Shown here: piece by piece, positions 1-10,926 of the stretch | How the letters are laid out: each line of letters starts with the position of its first letter | Position numbering within the stretch: position 1 is the first letter of the stretch | Origin: Guyanagaster necrorhizus | Taxonomy: Eukaryota > Basidiomycota > Agaricomycetes > Agaricales > Physalacriaceae | Length of the DNA: 64,000 nt | Reading direction: 5' to 3' | Assembly (NCBI RefSeq): GCF_019112545.1 | Contig: NW_025064926.1 | Coordinates: 62,001 to 126,000, forward strand | The notes under the pieces: generated by a model | Database searches by the model: none | What the model saw: only the letters and a program-made list of their open reading frames with translations | What the model was told of the DNA's origin: nothing | Translations under genes and position numbers: made by a program

Positions 1-363
1 GGGAAAGAACAACCGTCACTTTCGCAGACTTTCTCCGCGTCGCTTAGCCTTCACGATGTTGATACGGAGCCGCTTCAGAATGTCGGTAAGAAGCGTAAAG
101 ATCCGACATGGAGGACAGAGGTGTCGTCATTTTTGGGGGGCTTCTCCGAATCACTTTGTCCTCTGCCTAAGGATGTCGATACGGAGCTTGAATGTTTGGA
201 GAGGATTCGAGAAGCATTCGATTTGGATATGTGGGGGCGCGAGAACTTTATGCAAAAGTCTGAAGAGAACAAAGTCAGGGAAATGTGTCTTCTGGTGGCA
301 GAAGAAGTCGATCGTGCCATTGAAAAGGCGGTGAGGAAAAAGCAGTTGTTTTTGCATCGTTAA
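1..363 (+). CDS. 3' end of an unidentified gene (partial)
   Basis: Frame 1 is open from the first base to a TAA at 361-363, giving about 120 C-terminal residues, so the gene starts outside the window. The tail is hydrophilic and rich in Glu, Lys and Arg. It contains a DVDTE-type motif twice, near residues 15-19 and 59-63, and ends in a likely helix with many acidic and basic residues followed by a basic QLFLHR terminus. I see no membrane segment, signal peptide or known catalytic motif. The composition and CpG content match the neighbouring host genes and not the repeats further right. I do not recognise the family. It could instead be a last exon whose upstream splice site lies in the window, since I cannot see where the exon begins. 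Confidence 0.6.
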   Translation, partial: GKEQPSLSQTFSASLSLHDVDTEPLQNVGKKRKDPTWRTEVSSFLGGFSESLCPLPKDVDTELECLERIREAFDLDMWGRENFMQKSEENKVREMCLLVAEEVDRAIEKAVRKKQLFLHR

Positions 364-1097
364 GACATGCTTGTCGTGTATCTTATCTTATATATAATTA
401 AAATATTTTCAGGACTGAGAACAATGAACTAGTTCTGCTCACTGACTTCAGAAGATCAAAGTCCCATTGTTGCGAGATCTTAGCCTATTCCGACATACAA
501 GCAAACCGAGCACAGAAGTCGATGATTCCTTAGGTTGACAACACCAACACCTGCGCCAAAATAGGAAAATTGATCTTTCCTTCGCTACGGCCACTCATCA
601 GGGGATTGTCCAAGTTCTCTCAAGTAACTCCATAACCTTCGAAAAACTTGTTAAGTCAAGACTAAATCAGGAAAGCTCCTTCCTTGCAGCTTTCCCATGA
701 TGTTGTGTTCGGTGCCTTTACATATCGCAAATTCGCAATGCACTCACACGCGTCTAGAAGAAGCCAATAGGGATTTCGCTTTTAATGCTGTATATCATCA
801 ACAGGTATACAAGCCGTACGACGCTTAGTTTATATGACAGCGACCTCTCTCTCAGAGCCAGTTTTGGTTCGTCAGAGTTCACCACAGTTATATCTCGTCG
901 ACATCTTCGAGTGCTTAAACTTGTCACCGAATTCCGAGCCAACTTGGTACCTAGCGGTATCAAACTTCCTCTCCCGGACGCGTTCTGATTGGTTGGTACT
1001 GTTCTCAGCGTGTCGCTAAAACCACCTTGGTATCTGCGTGGAACTGCTTAGCAAGCGCGGGTTCGATAAGAAGCACGTCCGTCAGCGTTCACTATCG
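364..1097. other. Intergenic region
   Basis: No convincing coding exon or RNA gene. The stretch separates the end of the first gene from the secreted glycoprotein gene and should hold the latter's promoter. An ATG at 1038 lies in frame with the next gene, but a clean signal peptide begins only at 1098. Confidence 0.5.
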
Positions 1098-2611
1098 ATG
1101 GCGTTCCGTTCTACGGTCTTGGTAGTCATCTTGACTCTCTGTTCTGCGTCAGTTCAAGCACAGACGTATAGTGCGACGTACCTTCCCGATAACGTTCCAG
1201 CGACAACCGAAGAAGGGCAGGAAGGTGCGTGAGCTCTTGTTTTGATGCTCCAATCACTTCTAAACTCTCAGTTATAGGAACAAATCAATGCGGAACGTCC
1301 TCAAACCAAACATCGCTGTGCCAAAATGTATATGGTACGTGCAATCTGTTGTCTTCTCCGAGCCGTTCACTCAAGTACCCTCAGTCAATTCCGTAACTGA
1401 CTGGTGTGGTCGCTCCTGCTTCTCTCCCTCGTTCTTTTGCTAATGAACCACAAAGGTGTGTTTTCGGACCTCCGGAGGCAGGGCCGGCATCTACGATCGG
1501 CAATACTGAGGTGCGAATCCGAGGTTTAATATTCTGTACCGTCACCGTTACATCCAATTCAGCGCATCGTAATTTCATGGTGCATCAAGGTTCGTCCATC
1601 CAATGTCTCAAGCCTTGGATTGCTCATACACTGCTTCTAGGACGGCTACAGTACGCGTCTGATACCAGAAGGAACTATTACAGGAGCGCACTTCGTGAAG
1701 ACACCCGACTTTGTGCAAGTTACAGGTATAAAAGCGATACTAATTTCATACTTGACATGTCGAACCTGAGCCTTTAGGTGTTGGTGACCTTACGAAATTG
1801 AACGTCCCAGAAGGTGATGCTGGCGGGGAGTTGGATCCTCATGGTGCGGATGGAAATGGTATGTTGGGGTTTTATTCGGCGGAAGCTTAAACTCAACCAA
1901 TGGATCGGTCAGGCAACCCCGTCGGGGGTCTCGTGTTTTCTAGTGCGTTTGGTGAACTTCAACAGATGCATGAATGGACGGTAAGTCCTACACCGACTAA
2001 AGGTGATGTTACTTCTCACTCCAACATTAAGAACTTCATATCCTCCGAGATGTTCTGCATTCGTGCATGTGTACCGGGCGACATGGCTCCTACGTGGTGT
2101 ACGCTATTTAGCCTCCGTATATATACTTCATTGTCATTTTATTTTACAGGCCAGCACATCTACGACGTTCTCGGGTGTCAATGGAACATGCCTGCAAACT
2201 ACTCCGCAGGTACCTTTGAAGACTGTGAAGGGGATAGTGGAGAGGTGAGGGCATTTTTCAAAATTACTTGCGAATGAAAGTTTATTGATCTTGGCTTTGT
2301 AGCCGATGGGGGTATATGGAACTTCTACATTCTTCCAGGGCGAGCCGGTGACTCCGCCGGCACATGTTGCTCCATCTTCTTCTTTGTGTACTGCTGTGAA
2401 CACAATTAGCGTCGCCTTGGCAACGAGTTCTGCTAGTATTACTGGTAGTAGCTCTGAGACAGGTGGACGCTCGAGTTCCACAGGCACAAGTGCAGGGATG
2501 CCAACAGCGAATAGCGCGGTTGTTCATGGGAAGATAATTGAGGGATGGGGACCGCTTATCCTTTCAATGTTTCTCCTGCTTTTGAGTAGCTTATATGTAT
2601 ACAACCTGTGA
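1098..2611 (+). CDS. Secreted GPI-type glycoprotein, 'macrofage activating glycoprotein' family
   Basis: Eleven exons can be joined in frame: 1098-1224, 1278-1334, 1385-1403, 1456-1510, 1563-1589, 1641-1725, 1778-1858, 1913-1980, 2032-2098, 2150-2244 and 2303-2611. The introns are 50-58 nt with GT-AG ends, and the product is 329 residues. Residues 1-22 form a signal peptide ending in VQAQ. The middle has the conserved blocks of this basidiomycete family as I remember it: a TNQCG-like Cys motif, a WCVFGPPEAG block, a GAHFVKTPDFVQVTGVGD block, a GGELDPHGADG block and an EDCEGDSGEPMGVYGTSTF block. After about residue 240 it becomes Ser/Thr rich and ends in a hydrophobic tail with no charged residues after it, the pattern of GPI attachment. 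It is expected at the cell surface or wall. The start at 1098 is preferred over the in-frame 1038 ATG because the signal peptide follows at once. Its biochemical role is unknown to me. Confidence 0.88.
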
Positions 2612-3512
2612 AACTGATGAAATGGACTACGTATACCGACAGTTTCCACACGGGGTACCACACATTCACGAATCCCGCTGGGGGAATGCTCGAGATCTCG
2701 CATTGTTTTCGCACATGTTTCTCATCACCACCCTGACAACCCCTTGTTCCATTTCTAGGACCTGAGTTTCGGAGGGTTGTGGTCCTCTTTATTGTCATAG
2801 ATAACAAGCATGTGATGCATAGCCAATAACATAGGTTAGATGGTCATGGCAATATCTCTTCATTTTCCCCAAAACGTCGATGCGCGAGCAAGAAATTGAT
2901 AGGAACGGCTTGCACTCATACAAGACAGAGTCTACCAAGCACTGCTTCGTTTCCAAAGGAAAGAAGGTGCTACCAAACTACGCCAGTAATTGTTGTATTT
3001 GTAACGGCTTGAATACTTATTGTAGAGAGTTCGTCGCATCGTCTACGGAACGAGCTCGGCTTTGCGGTCCTCCTACCATGCATCGTTTTCATCTCCGCGT
3101 ACGGTATCGCCTTCATTCCTGCAAACAACACAAAAATAATCCAGGTACTGAAAATCTGGACCCGTGACTTTGTTACCCGCTTTACATTCTCTGCGATGAT
3201 TCAGAAGCGTTACAAATATCCGCTTCCCGCTGGCTTTACGATGGCAGGACTGAGTATCCCACGATGAACGTTCCTTTTGCTGCCGTTAGCTCTATTTCAA
3301 GTACTCTCACATACTTTACCTTTATTTAGCAGAGACAGAGACTTGAAGAATGTTTGAGCATAAAATTCCTGCTTCTATCCCGGTGACTCTGGAGGAAAAT
3401 CATAATCCTGAGTGTTCGGGTGCAGGTGTTCTTCGCCCATTGGACACTCTGCATTGCTGAAATGGCCAAATAACGTATGAATTCCAGCTTTTCCGTCGAC
3501 AACTCTTCTTTT
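2612..3512. other. Intergenic region between the glycoprotein gene and its decayed copy
   Basis: The open frames here (for example 2880-3167) show no recognisable domain and no convincing splice pattern. If the decayed copy downstream was once a full duplicate, its 5' exons may be buried here beyond recognition; I could not align them by eye. Confidence 0.4.
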
Positions 3513-3927
3513 CATATCTACGATATTCTCGGATGTTTGCCTTTTAGAAGACTACGAAAGGAATGTTGAACAGGTAAGGATATCTCCCAATTGGTAGCAG
3601 AGAATGCCGATAAGCCCTGGTTTCCTAGCCAATGGGTGTTTATGAAACTTCTATATTTTCCCAGGCGATGCTGTGATTCCAGAGGCGCATATAGCACCGT
3701 CTTCTTCTTTGTGCGCTGTGAGCACATTTGGCATCTCCTTTTACACGCTTAAAGTTCGCTAATATTACTGGTAGTAGTTCCGAGACGGTCTTCCACAGGC
3801 ACAAGCGCCAGGGCCAGTGCATTTATCAACCGATACTGGCGCAATTTTCCATCGGAAGTTGATTGTGGGCGCTGCTTATCCTTTTTCTATGTCTTTGTCT
3901 TCCGAGTAGCATTCATGTGTACCACAT
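3513..3927 (+). pseudogene. Decayed tandem copy of the glycoprotein gene's last two exons
   Basis: This stretch parallels 2158-2611 in order: an exon piece resembling the CATCTACGACGTTCTCGG block, a GTAAG intron donor, an intron ending in CTAG, then the ATGGGTGT exon with the Ser/Thr-rich tail, including the shared ATTACTGGTAGTAG string (3761-3774). It has lost about 40 bases of the first exon, has several further indels and frameshifts, and has no open frame across it. No upstream exons were found, so the duplication was either partial or its 5' part has decayed fully. It cannot encode the family's product. The alignment was made by eye and the boundaries are approximate. Confidence 0.75.
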
Positions 3928-4434
3928 GTCACATATGAAATCAGCTACTTAAGCTACTTAGCCAAAGAGCCTACTACGACATGCCAGATGCTCATGATGA
4001 AGTGCTCATGACCATCTCGCACCATCTCGCAATCTTTGTATGCGACAGGTTACTCGTCCACCAGCGGATCTATGACACTTGATCTCATCTTTTGCGGTGA
4101 AGACGTTGATTGCCTAGCTCAGATCAATTAGCACATGAATTACCGGGAACACAATATCTTCGTTCACTGCTAGCATCCGAGTCCATGATGGTTCCTGGAA
4201 TTTTTCTATCGAACACCACGATGGAAAACAGGCTAATCATCACCTTCTGGATAGTTCCTACTTACTGTAGATGATCGATTACCCCAAGATCAGATATAAG
4301 ACATGTCACGCATGGGTCGTTACGTTCCTCACGTTGCGGCCAATCAAGTCCCATGATCGTGTCTGCTTTCGCATACATAAAGGAAGCAGATGGGTTCGTA
4401 AAATAACATTCTTTCCTCACTCAAACTCCCCAGC
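3928..4434. other. Intergenic region, probable aquaporin promoter
   Basis: No coding potential recognised. The last 60 bases before the aquaporin ATG are pyrimidine rich (for example TTTCCTCACTCAAACTCCCC), as is common just upstream of fungal start codons. Confidence 0.4.
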
Positions 4435-5801
4435 ATGACGATCCATGGTCCGGGCACTGCTAACCCCAACGTCGTACACTTGGCTGACTTCCAACCCCCC
4501 GCAAAAATATTCACGATATGGGAGCGACACCGACATGCTAAAGCCCGTTGGCTCGCAGAGTGCTTTGCCGAGTTTGTCAGTCTTTTTTGCTCACTTGGGG
4601 GTCATACGGAACGCTTACCTCTCAATGATTGTTAGCTGGGCGTATTCTTCTTCTGTTATGCAGGTTAGTGTCTTCAACACATAGACCTTGTGCGCCTGAT
4701 GCTGACTGCTGTATGCAGGTGTTGGTTCAACGGCGCCGTGGGTGGTCGGAAATGCTATCGGAGAAACAGGGCTTTCCTGTAGGTTACCAACTGATAGATT
4801 ATATTCTCCGTCGTCACCTTGTCATTAGCAATTTTTCAGATCGGAGTAGCCTATGCTTCTGGGATAGTCTTCGCCATCTGCTTCTGCAGTGGAACATCCG
4901 GTGGACATTTCAATCCTAGCGTTACCATCGCCTGCTGTCTGTTCAAAGACTTCCCGAAGATGAAAGGCCTCAGGTCCGTACTCCGACCTCGAACGATGGG
5001 CTCCATTAATTTTGATTGCGTAGATATATCGTGGCACAGATCCTCGGAGGATACGTCGCATGCCTATTGATCTATGTCCAATACAAGCACCTGCTTGACG
5101 AGGCAGAGGGAGCCATGATGCTGGCTGGAACTTTTTCCGAGTTACAGTTTACGCCTAGGGCCCCCGCGGGAATTTTTGGATTGTATCTTCTGCCGGGAGC
5201 GAAGATGGGCCAGGTCTTCCTCAACGAGTTTGTAGCTGTATGTCCTTCTCCGCGTCATCGTTCAGAAATATGAACTCGAATCGGTTTCCTAGGATGTTAT
5301 GTTAGCCATTGTGATATGGGGCTCTATTGATCCGACCAACATTCTGGTACCCCCGCAGGCAAAGCCATACGTGATCGCTTTGGGATAGTGAGCGCGCGAC
5401 TCCTCGTCCCTCCTTGTCCAAGCTGATTAAGTCTGATAGCGCCGTGGCGATATGGGGATTTTCTTTTCCCGGACGTAAGGGTCGATGTTGTCATCTGAAC
5501 AGGACCAAGGCTGATCGCAACGATTTTGCAATATAGTGGCAGCAAATGCTGCGCGTGACGTAGGGGGGAGGTTAGCAGCACTGACCATTTACGGACGCAA
5601 AGGTGCGTCCAAAGTCTTGGAGGCAAACAGAAAACTGAAAGGATTTCAGCTTCCGGGGGCTCATACGCTGCTCTCGCTGCCCTAACGAATGTCCCAGCAA
5701 CGGTGGTTGGAGTGCTCCTGTATGAGCTGTTTTTGGCAGACTCACAGAGAGGTTCGTCCATCCTTGTGTCGAGGTCTGGGCTGAAGGCTGATTACGTCTA
5801 G
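4435..5801 (+). CDS. Aquaporin (MIP family) with divergent NPA boxes
   Basis: Nine exons join in frame: 4435-4575, 4636-4663, 4719-4778, 4829-4973, 5024-5237, 5293-5387, 5440-5474, 5537-5602 and 5650-5801, giving 311 residues. After a short cytoplasmic N-terminus with a WLAE motif come six predicted membrane segments, with FCYAGVGST in the first, GVAYASGIVFAI in the second and LLPGAKMGQVFLNEF in the fourth. The two pore half-helices are SGGHFNPSVTIA and GLAANAARDVGGRL, so the boxes are NPS and NAA instead of NPA and NPA; the Arg of the selectivity filter after the second box is kept. Such altered boxes occur in a group of basidiomycete aquaporins, as far as I recall. The expected role is water or small solute passage across a membrane. 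No stop or frameshift was found, so I regard it as functional. The C-terminal residues after DSQR depend on reading through a possible GT site at 5755. Confidence 0.88.
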
Positions 5802-7772
5802 TGATTCCCCAATCCTCGATGGAATACATCAGAGTACACAAGAATCATGGATGTCTCCACGATCACAATCCTGATCATAGAAATTCACCGCCTTGGTCGG
5901 AGAGCGAGAAGAATGCGATAGCTGAAGCTTGAGGCTTAAAATGTTGTAAGATATATTCGATTGCATTATGCTATAATCACTTTGGACGCCTTCGAAGTGG
6001 GATGACCTAGCTGCCGACTTCAGTAAGAGGTTGACCACGTCTGAGTATTCACCACTGAAAAGGCTGTGAGCACGTACGCTTATGGGTAAAGGTGTGCATC
6101 ACAAAGGATATCATCAGGATCCAGGGTGCTGTTGCTATGAGAAAGACTACCTCATTCATGCATCTAGCAGCCATAGAACAACTAGGCAGCGAAGATAACT
6201 GCTTCGACTAATACGGATGCCACAATCAGCATGGATTTTTAGAGGAAATGCCAAGCGTACCTTGATAAATAGAGATAGGAAAGATAAGTATCAGGCAATC
6301 ATTTTCAACGACTCACGAGACGGGTTAAATAGCTGTTCACGGCTCCAAGCCAGACTATTCTGCCTGCCTGCTTCGCTTCCAAAGGAAAGAAAGAGTCAAT
6401 AATAGCGCTCTTGATCCCTGCACCTGTGGCTCCGTGCCGCCTCCCACGTGGTGCTATCAACGCCGGAGCGAAGCGGCCCGATGACTTCCAACCATTCTTT
6501 GCACTTCAACATTGCCGAGTATTCCAAGAACATTCGAGTTTTGACTGTCAGGCTTCCACTTTTTTTCGACAGGCTATGTCGATATATGCAGAGGCTTCAA
6601 GATATTTTACTGCAAGCAGCACATAATCTCTCAGCATGGCATTTTGTGCTAGCTCGTTGTGGCATCTGGGCTAGTTAATTCGTACCTCCTGGGGACCTAC
6701 GAAAGTCTTTCTTGTTACGATCTGCTCTTTTTAAAATGATAGCAGATCTAAGCAGTGGCCAGTTCTGACTTCAGCGACATCCCATGGCCGCCCCAGCTGC
6801 TCTGCCTACTCTTGCTTCTATATTTATCTTCAGTGCTCTCGAATGATCTTCCATTCGAACTTACGACGGCAAAGCGATGTCAGGATCAGCTGAATGTTCT
6901 ACCTTCCAGAAGACTGTGAGAGTTGACTATTTCGGAACCTTCCAGGCGCCCGTGGACCCTGAAAATATCAGGCCGTGACTGCATATGTGTCTCGTGTCCC
7001 CCTCCCTTGAGCCGCCGGGATGCCCTGGTGCCATATTATTCTCCTCGAATTCGGCTATGTCGAGTTTTATGCTTTCTTGACCACCTGAAAGCATCCTAAT
7101 CCTCCAAAACGTGTTCGGAACTGATTGAGCGTCGTGGGATCGCCATAAACTTTTGAGGACCTCCATATCATCCAGTGATAAATTGCCGACTCCCGTTATA
7201 TTGCCTGTCTGTGATTATCTCCATGTAAGTTGTTCTTTCCCTCTCACTCTCTGACTGCCTGCCGACAACGAAAGGGCAGGAGGCGTGGTCCTGCGTACCA
7301 GCACATGCGACCATTTTGTTATATTTGACACATCGGCACATCGAGAAACATCGCATGGAGGATACTGTTAGATAAAACCGACCGCGAGGGATGTCCTTTT
7401 TGGCAAGAAATTATCGTTCTTGCTTACTCCGACTTTTCGAGGAATGTTGAGTAGAGATACAAGGGTGTAATTGGACAGCGTATGGTGTATATATATAGGA
7501 AGTTGTGGGTAAGGAGACGTGGATGTGACATCAGTATAAACATGTACATGCGTGAAACAGCTCCGAGTCCGGTAGTAATAATGATAATGTGAATAGACAA
7601 ATGATTAGGTCATGAGGTTGAAAATCGAAATCCTGAATGCGAATCTCAAGGCCGCCGTATCAGGAACGACGTTTTGGATGGGAAATTAGAAACCCTATCA
7701 ATTGCAAAGATCCAGTGAGTCCCGGAGCTTCAGCACATGGTAGTCTCGCTTACCAGTGACACTGAATGATCA
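5802..7772. other. Intergenic region without a recognised gene
   Basis: Several short open frames exist on both strands (for example 6217-6402, 6448-6678 and, on the minus strand, 6927-7166), but none shows a domain, a signal peptide or a chain of spliceable exons that I can defend. Base composition and CpG content match the flanking genes, so an unrecognised short gene is possible. I see no transposon remnant or RNA gene. Confidence 0.4.
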
Positions 7773-8606
7773 TCACTGGCATTGCGCCGAGTATAGAATC
7801 TCCTGCTTTCCATCAATACTCGTAGCCATATACGAGATCTCCTGAGAGAACAGCTGCCTAGGCGCGATCGTGATCAAAACCCCCAGTTCGAGAGACGTGG
7901 ACAGAGCGCGCAAGATGACCGAAGGATCCTTTTCCATGAACCTCCAATACGGCGTATTCATCACAGACCTGTGGACCTGAACCTGTGCCATAGTCATAGG
8001 TTGGCCCTCTGGCGCGTACTCAATATCAAAAACGAATTAGCGAGAAGAGACAACACACCCGTCTGCCATTGACTCGACGGCAGGGCTATCCGCCATGTGA
8101 AGAGCTGCTCTTGGACTGCGCAGAACGAGAAAGTCACGGCACAGCCCCCACTAGAGGTAGGAAACTCCTGGCGGAATTCGTATGACTGATAGGATGCTGG
8201 CGAGGAAGGACACGAGGAAGGCATGAGGCGGAGGAACGGGAACCAGGAGGGCATGCTGGAGAGGTCGCCAGCTTGGAGATTATTCCGCAGTCGAACTTTG
8301 AGCCAGTGCTGGTCGCTCTCTGGAAGACAGTTCCAGTCAGGCGGAGAGAACGAACGAGGGATAGGGAATGAACGGGAAGGAGGGATATCGAATACCTTCC
8401 TGGAGGGAGAGTGTGCTGACGGACATGAGGGAGCCTGAGCCCTTCGGAGATAGTATGAAGAGTCTATGAGCAGACACTGGCCGTGAGTGAGGTAGGTAGG
8501 CATTGACTAAGTATAGCTGGACAGCAGATGGAGCACCAAGGATAAGGGAGGAGGGCGGACTAATGGTTGTATCTGTATCGTGGTAGTCCAGCCTCGTGCC
8601 ATGCAT
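7773..8606 (-). CDS. Hypothetical protein, exon structure uncertain
   Basis: The 3' exon is the best supported part: from about 8030 down to the TGA at 7773 it encodes roughly 80 residues beginning near YAPEGQPMTMAQV, with a balanced globular composition including NTPYWRFME and a KQEILYSAQCQ terminus. Upstream, frames down from an ATG at 8606 and another at 8503 are open but lie in different frames and need at least two splices. A candidate intron ends near 8033. I could not build one model that satisfies every junction, so the span only marks where the gene probably lies. The product has no signal peptide or membrane helix that I can see, and I do not recognise its family. A compact 3' exon preceded by Pro/Ser-rich sequence is typical of many unknown fungal proteins. 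Confidence 0.35.
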
Positions 8607-10453
8607 CCCTTTATATCACCCACTTAATGAAAGCAAGAACAATAAGAACAAGAAGAACGCAGTCGGGGTCGGCTACAATCGTGACTATTTGCTCTTGTAC
8701 TTGACAAAAGGGTGTCTGGCGGGTGTAGAATAGTCATGAAAGAATCACATCACCGCCTCGAAGCGTCTTGTTCTACGACGGATACAGAAAGAAGAAGATC
8801 ATGATGGGCGTTATCGAAGACGTACCTTCCAATTTAGGTGGTGCGATAGTGCTGGTCTCCGACCCTCGACCACTAATGACACTTCATTAAAACCGTCACT
8901 GGACCCGCTCTGACTTCTCTCCTGTATATCAGGTTTTCCAGAAATCGGTTGCGATCCAAATGCCCTTGTAGAAGAAATCCATTGTTTCTGGTCCGAGGAA
9001 CGAAGTTCACAGGCGTCACCGCAATGTTGCTGTTACCGGCAGGTGGGAAACTGGACCCACTGTCACAAATTGAGCGGATCTCGGATTCTGGCTGTATTGA
9101 TCATGTTCAGGTCTGTTGGCAGGGTTGCATGATGTTTCTTCAATTGTTTACGTTGCCAATTCGAAAATCAAGGCCAACCGAGAGTGGTACGCGACTCGGA
9201 TGCAGTATTCGTCAAGTCCGCAATTTTCCGCTCAAGTGCGACGCGGTCACGGATTCCGTTCGACTCAAGTGTAGATCATCTCATCCCTGATTGTCCTGTT
9301 TCACGCGACCGGGTTCGTTGACGATGAATGAAGAGTTTGAAGTCCTGATACGTTTGATCATACAGATCGATAGAAAGGTCTACTTGCCTATCACTTATTC
9401 GCACCCTAGATACGCGATATTAACTGACGTTGCACGTGTCAGTTGCAACCTTTCGGTCGAGAAAACCGAGTAGTGTGCCGTGTGGGACTTTGCACCCCAC
9501 TGTACTCGTGCCCCATGACACGAAATCTCAGCTACTCGTCCATCTCAATCATTGGTCAAGTATCAGAATCAGCTCGACCAGTGCGAGCGGGCCCGGGTTT
9601 TTTTGATTCAAGATCCGTTCATTTGAAATGAGTTAGGTTGGTGCACATCCTTGTGATTGTTGTCTTGGAAGAAGTCAGACAAAATAACTTGAGATAGAGC
9701 GGACACCTTGCAAACACTGCCTAAAGATTGACACAGTATATAACCTGTTGACGAGAAACAATTACCTCCACTCTCTTTAGCAGCAAATGAAGACATTTCC
9801 CATGAACTCATGGAATGGTTAGTCTTATTTTCGTACCCCATGGTGGATAGAACGGACCATGCGCTCGATATGTGTATGCGCCATGCCACTTATCTGCGAG
9901 TTCCAATCGCTTTGTTATAACATGGGGATAGCACCTTCTCCATGGGGCGTCTGGAAGTCGTTTCAAACGGAAGATCATCAGAATCTTTCGGGTACGGTAA
10001 ACCATCGGTAAATTGGGAAGCTTGCGAATTCTGTGAATATGTCTATCCAAATGTTAAATCTCATGCACGTGAACACAGATGGAAATCCACAAGATTTGGA
10101 TGAATACAATTCCAGAGCCTCGGAGGAAAACCCATGCAAGCGTGAGAGGAATGGTAGCTATTTAAGACTCTTAGACCACGTTAGGCCTGTCCAATACTAC
10201 GAGGTTCCGCATGTGGACACCTTTCGATATCAAACTGACTCTGCATAACGTGAGCCACTAAGCGTCGCGGATAGTAATCACAACACTTACAGCAATTCCT
10301 TAAGTACTGTCGGAGTCATTTAACAAAGCTTCATAACAAAATGAATGGTTGTCAACGGTACTTCTTCCGATGGGAACCTCTCGACAAGGCCGCCTCCTCG
10401 ATACCATGATCATCAGTCTCTTCTTCCTCTTCCCCTTCGGTCTCTTCTTGTGC
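8607..10453. other. Intergenic region, weak open frames only
   Basis: Nothing firmly coding. On the minus strand a frame from about 10030 to 9608 is open except for one TAA near 9890, with a plausible hydrophilic composition, but it has no recognisable domain and no proven splice sites. The plus-strand ORF 8949-9290 has an atypical composition. No tRNA arms or repeats were identified. Confidence 0.35.
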
Positions 10454-10926
10454 TCAGCCGCCTCCTTTAGTTGGTTCTGCGGCTAGCCGTCCATCCTTGT
10501 CCACTATCTGATGAAACACCATTACATCTTCATTGTCAATAGGCCACTTCTCCCAGTTTCTTCTCACAATAGATTTCAGCCGCTGTAATAGCTCCGCATC
10601 GTATTAAACGATCATCAAAATGATTTTAGTCGCACGGCCTGCGCGCCCGGGATGTAATCCTTAGATCTCGCTGGGATGTCGAACTTTATGATTACGTCCA
10701 CGAGAGAGACAGGGTTCCCTGAAAAAGTCAGTACTTCTGCTAGGACCACGTAAATGGCGAAACGTACCGAGTAGCGACCTCCCTTGCAACTATAATCTTC
10801 ATCATCGCTTTTGAACTTGGTCAATGCGTCCTGACTCCTTGCCAGGTGATCGTGTGAAGGCACCGCAGCAAATCGCGGGGGACGCAATGTGCTACTAAGC
10901 CTAGGAGAGATAGCAAGGATGCTCAT
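10454..10926 (-). CDS. Small hypothetical basic/acidic protein
   Basis: An ATG at 10926 opens a frame with an SPRLSSTLRPPRFAAVPS N-terminus, then DALTKFKSDDEDYSC, then a NPVSLVDVIIKFDIPARSKD block. A convincing 53 nt GT-AG intron at 10583-10635 joins this to a last exon carrying RLKSIVRRNWEKWP and VFHQIVDKDGRL, ending at a TGA at 10454-10456. A second possible intron lies near 10740-10790, but the frame is also open without it. The product is about 110-130 residues and soluble looking. The frame continues past the TGA with a strongly acidic, plausible coding tail, so the stop may be a mutation or the model may lack a splice. I do not recognise the family. Gene reality is moderately likely; the exact structure is not. 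Confidence 0.42.
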
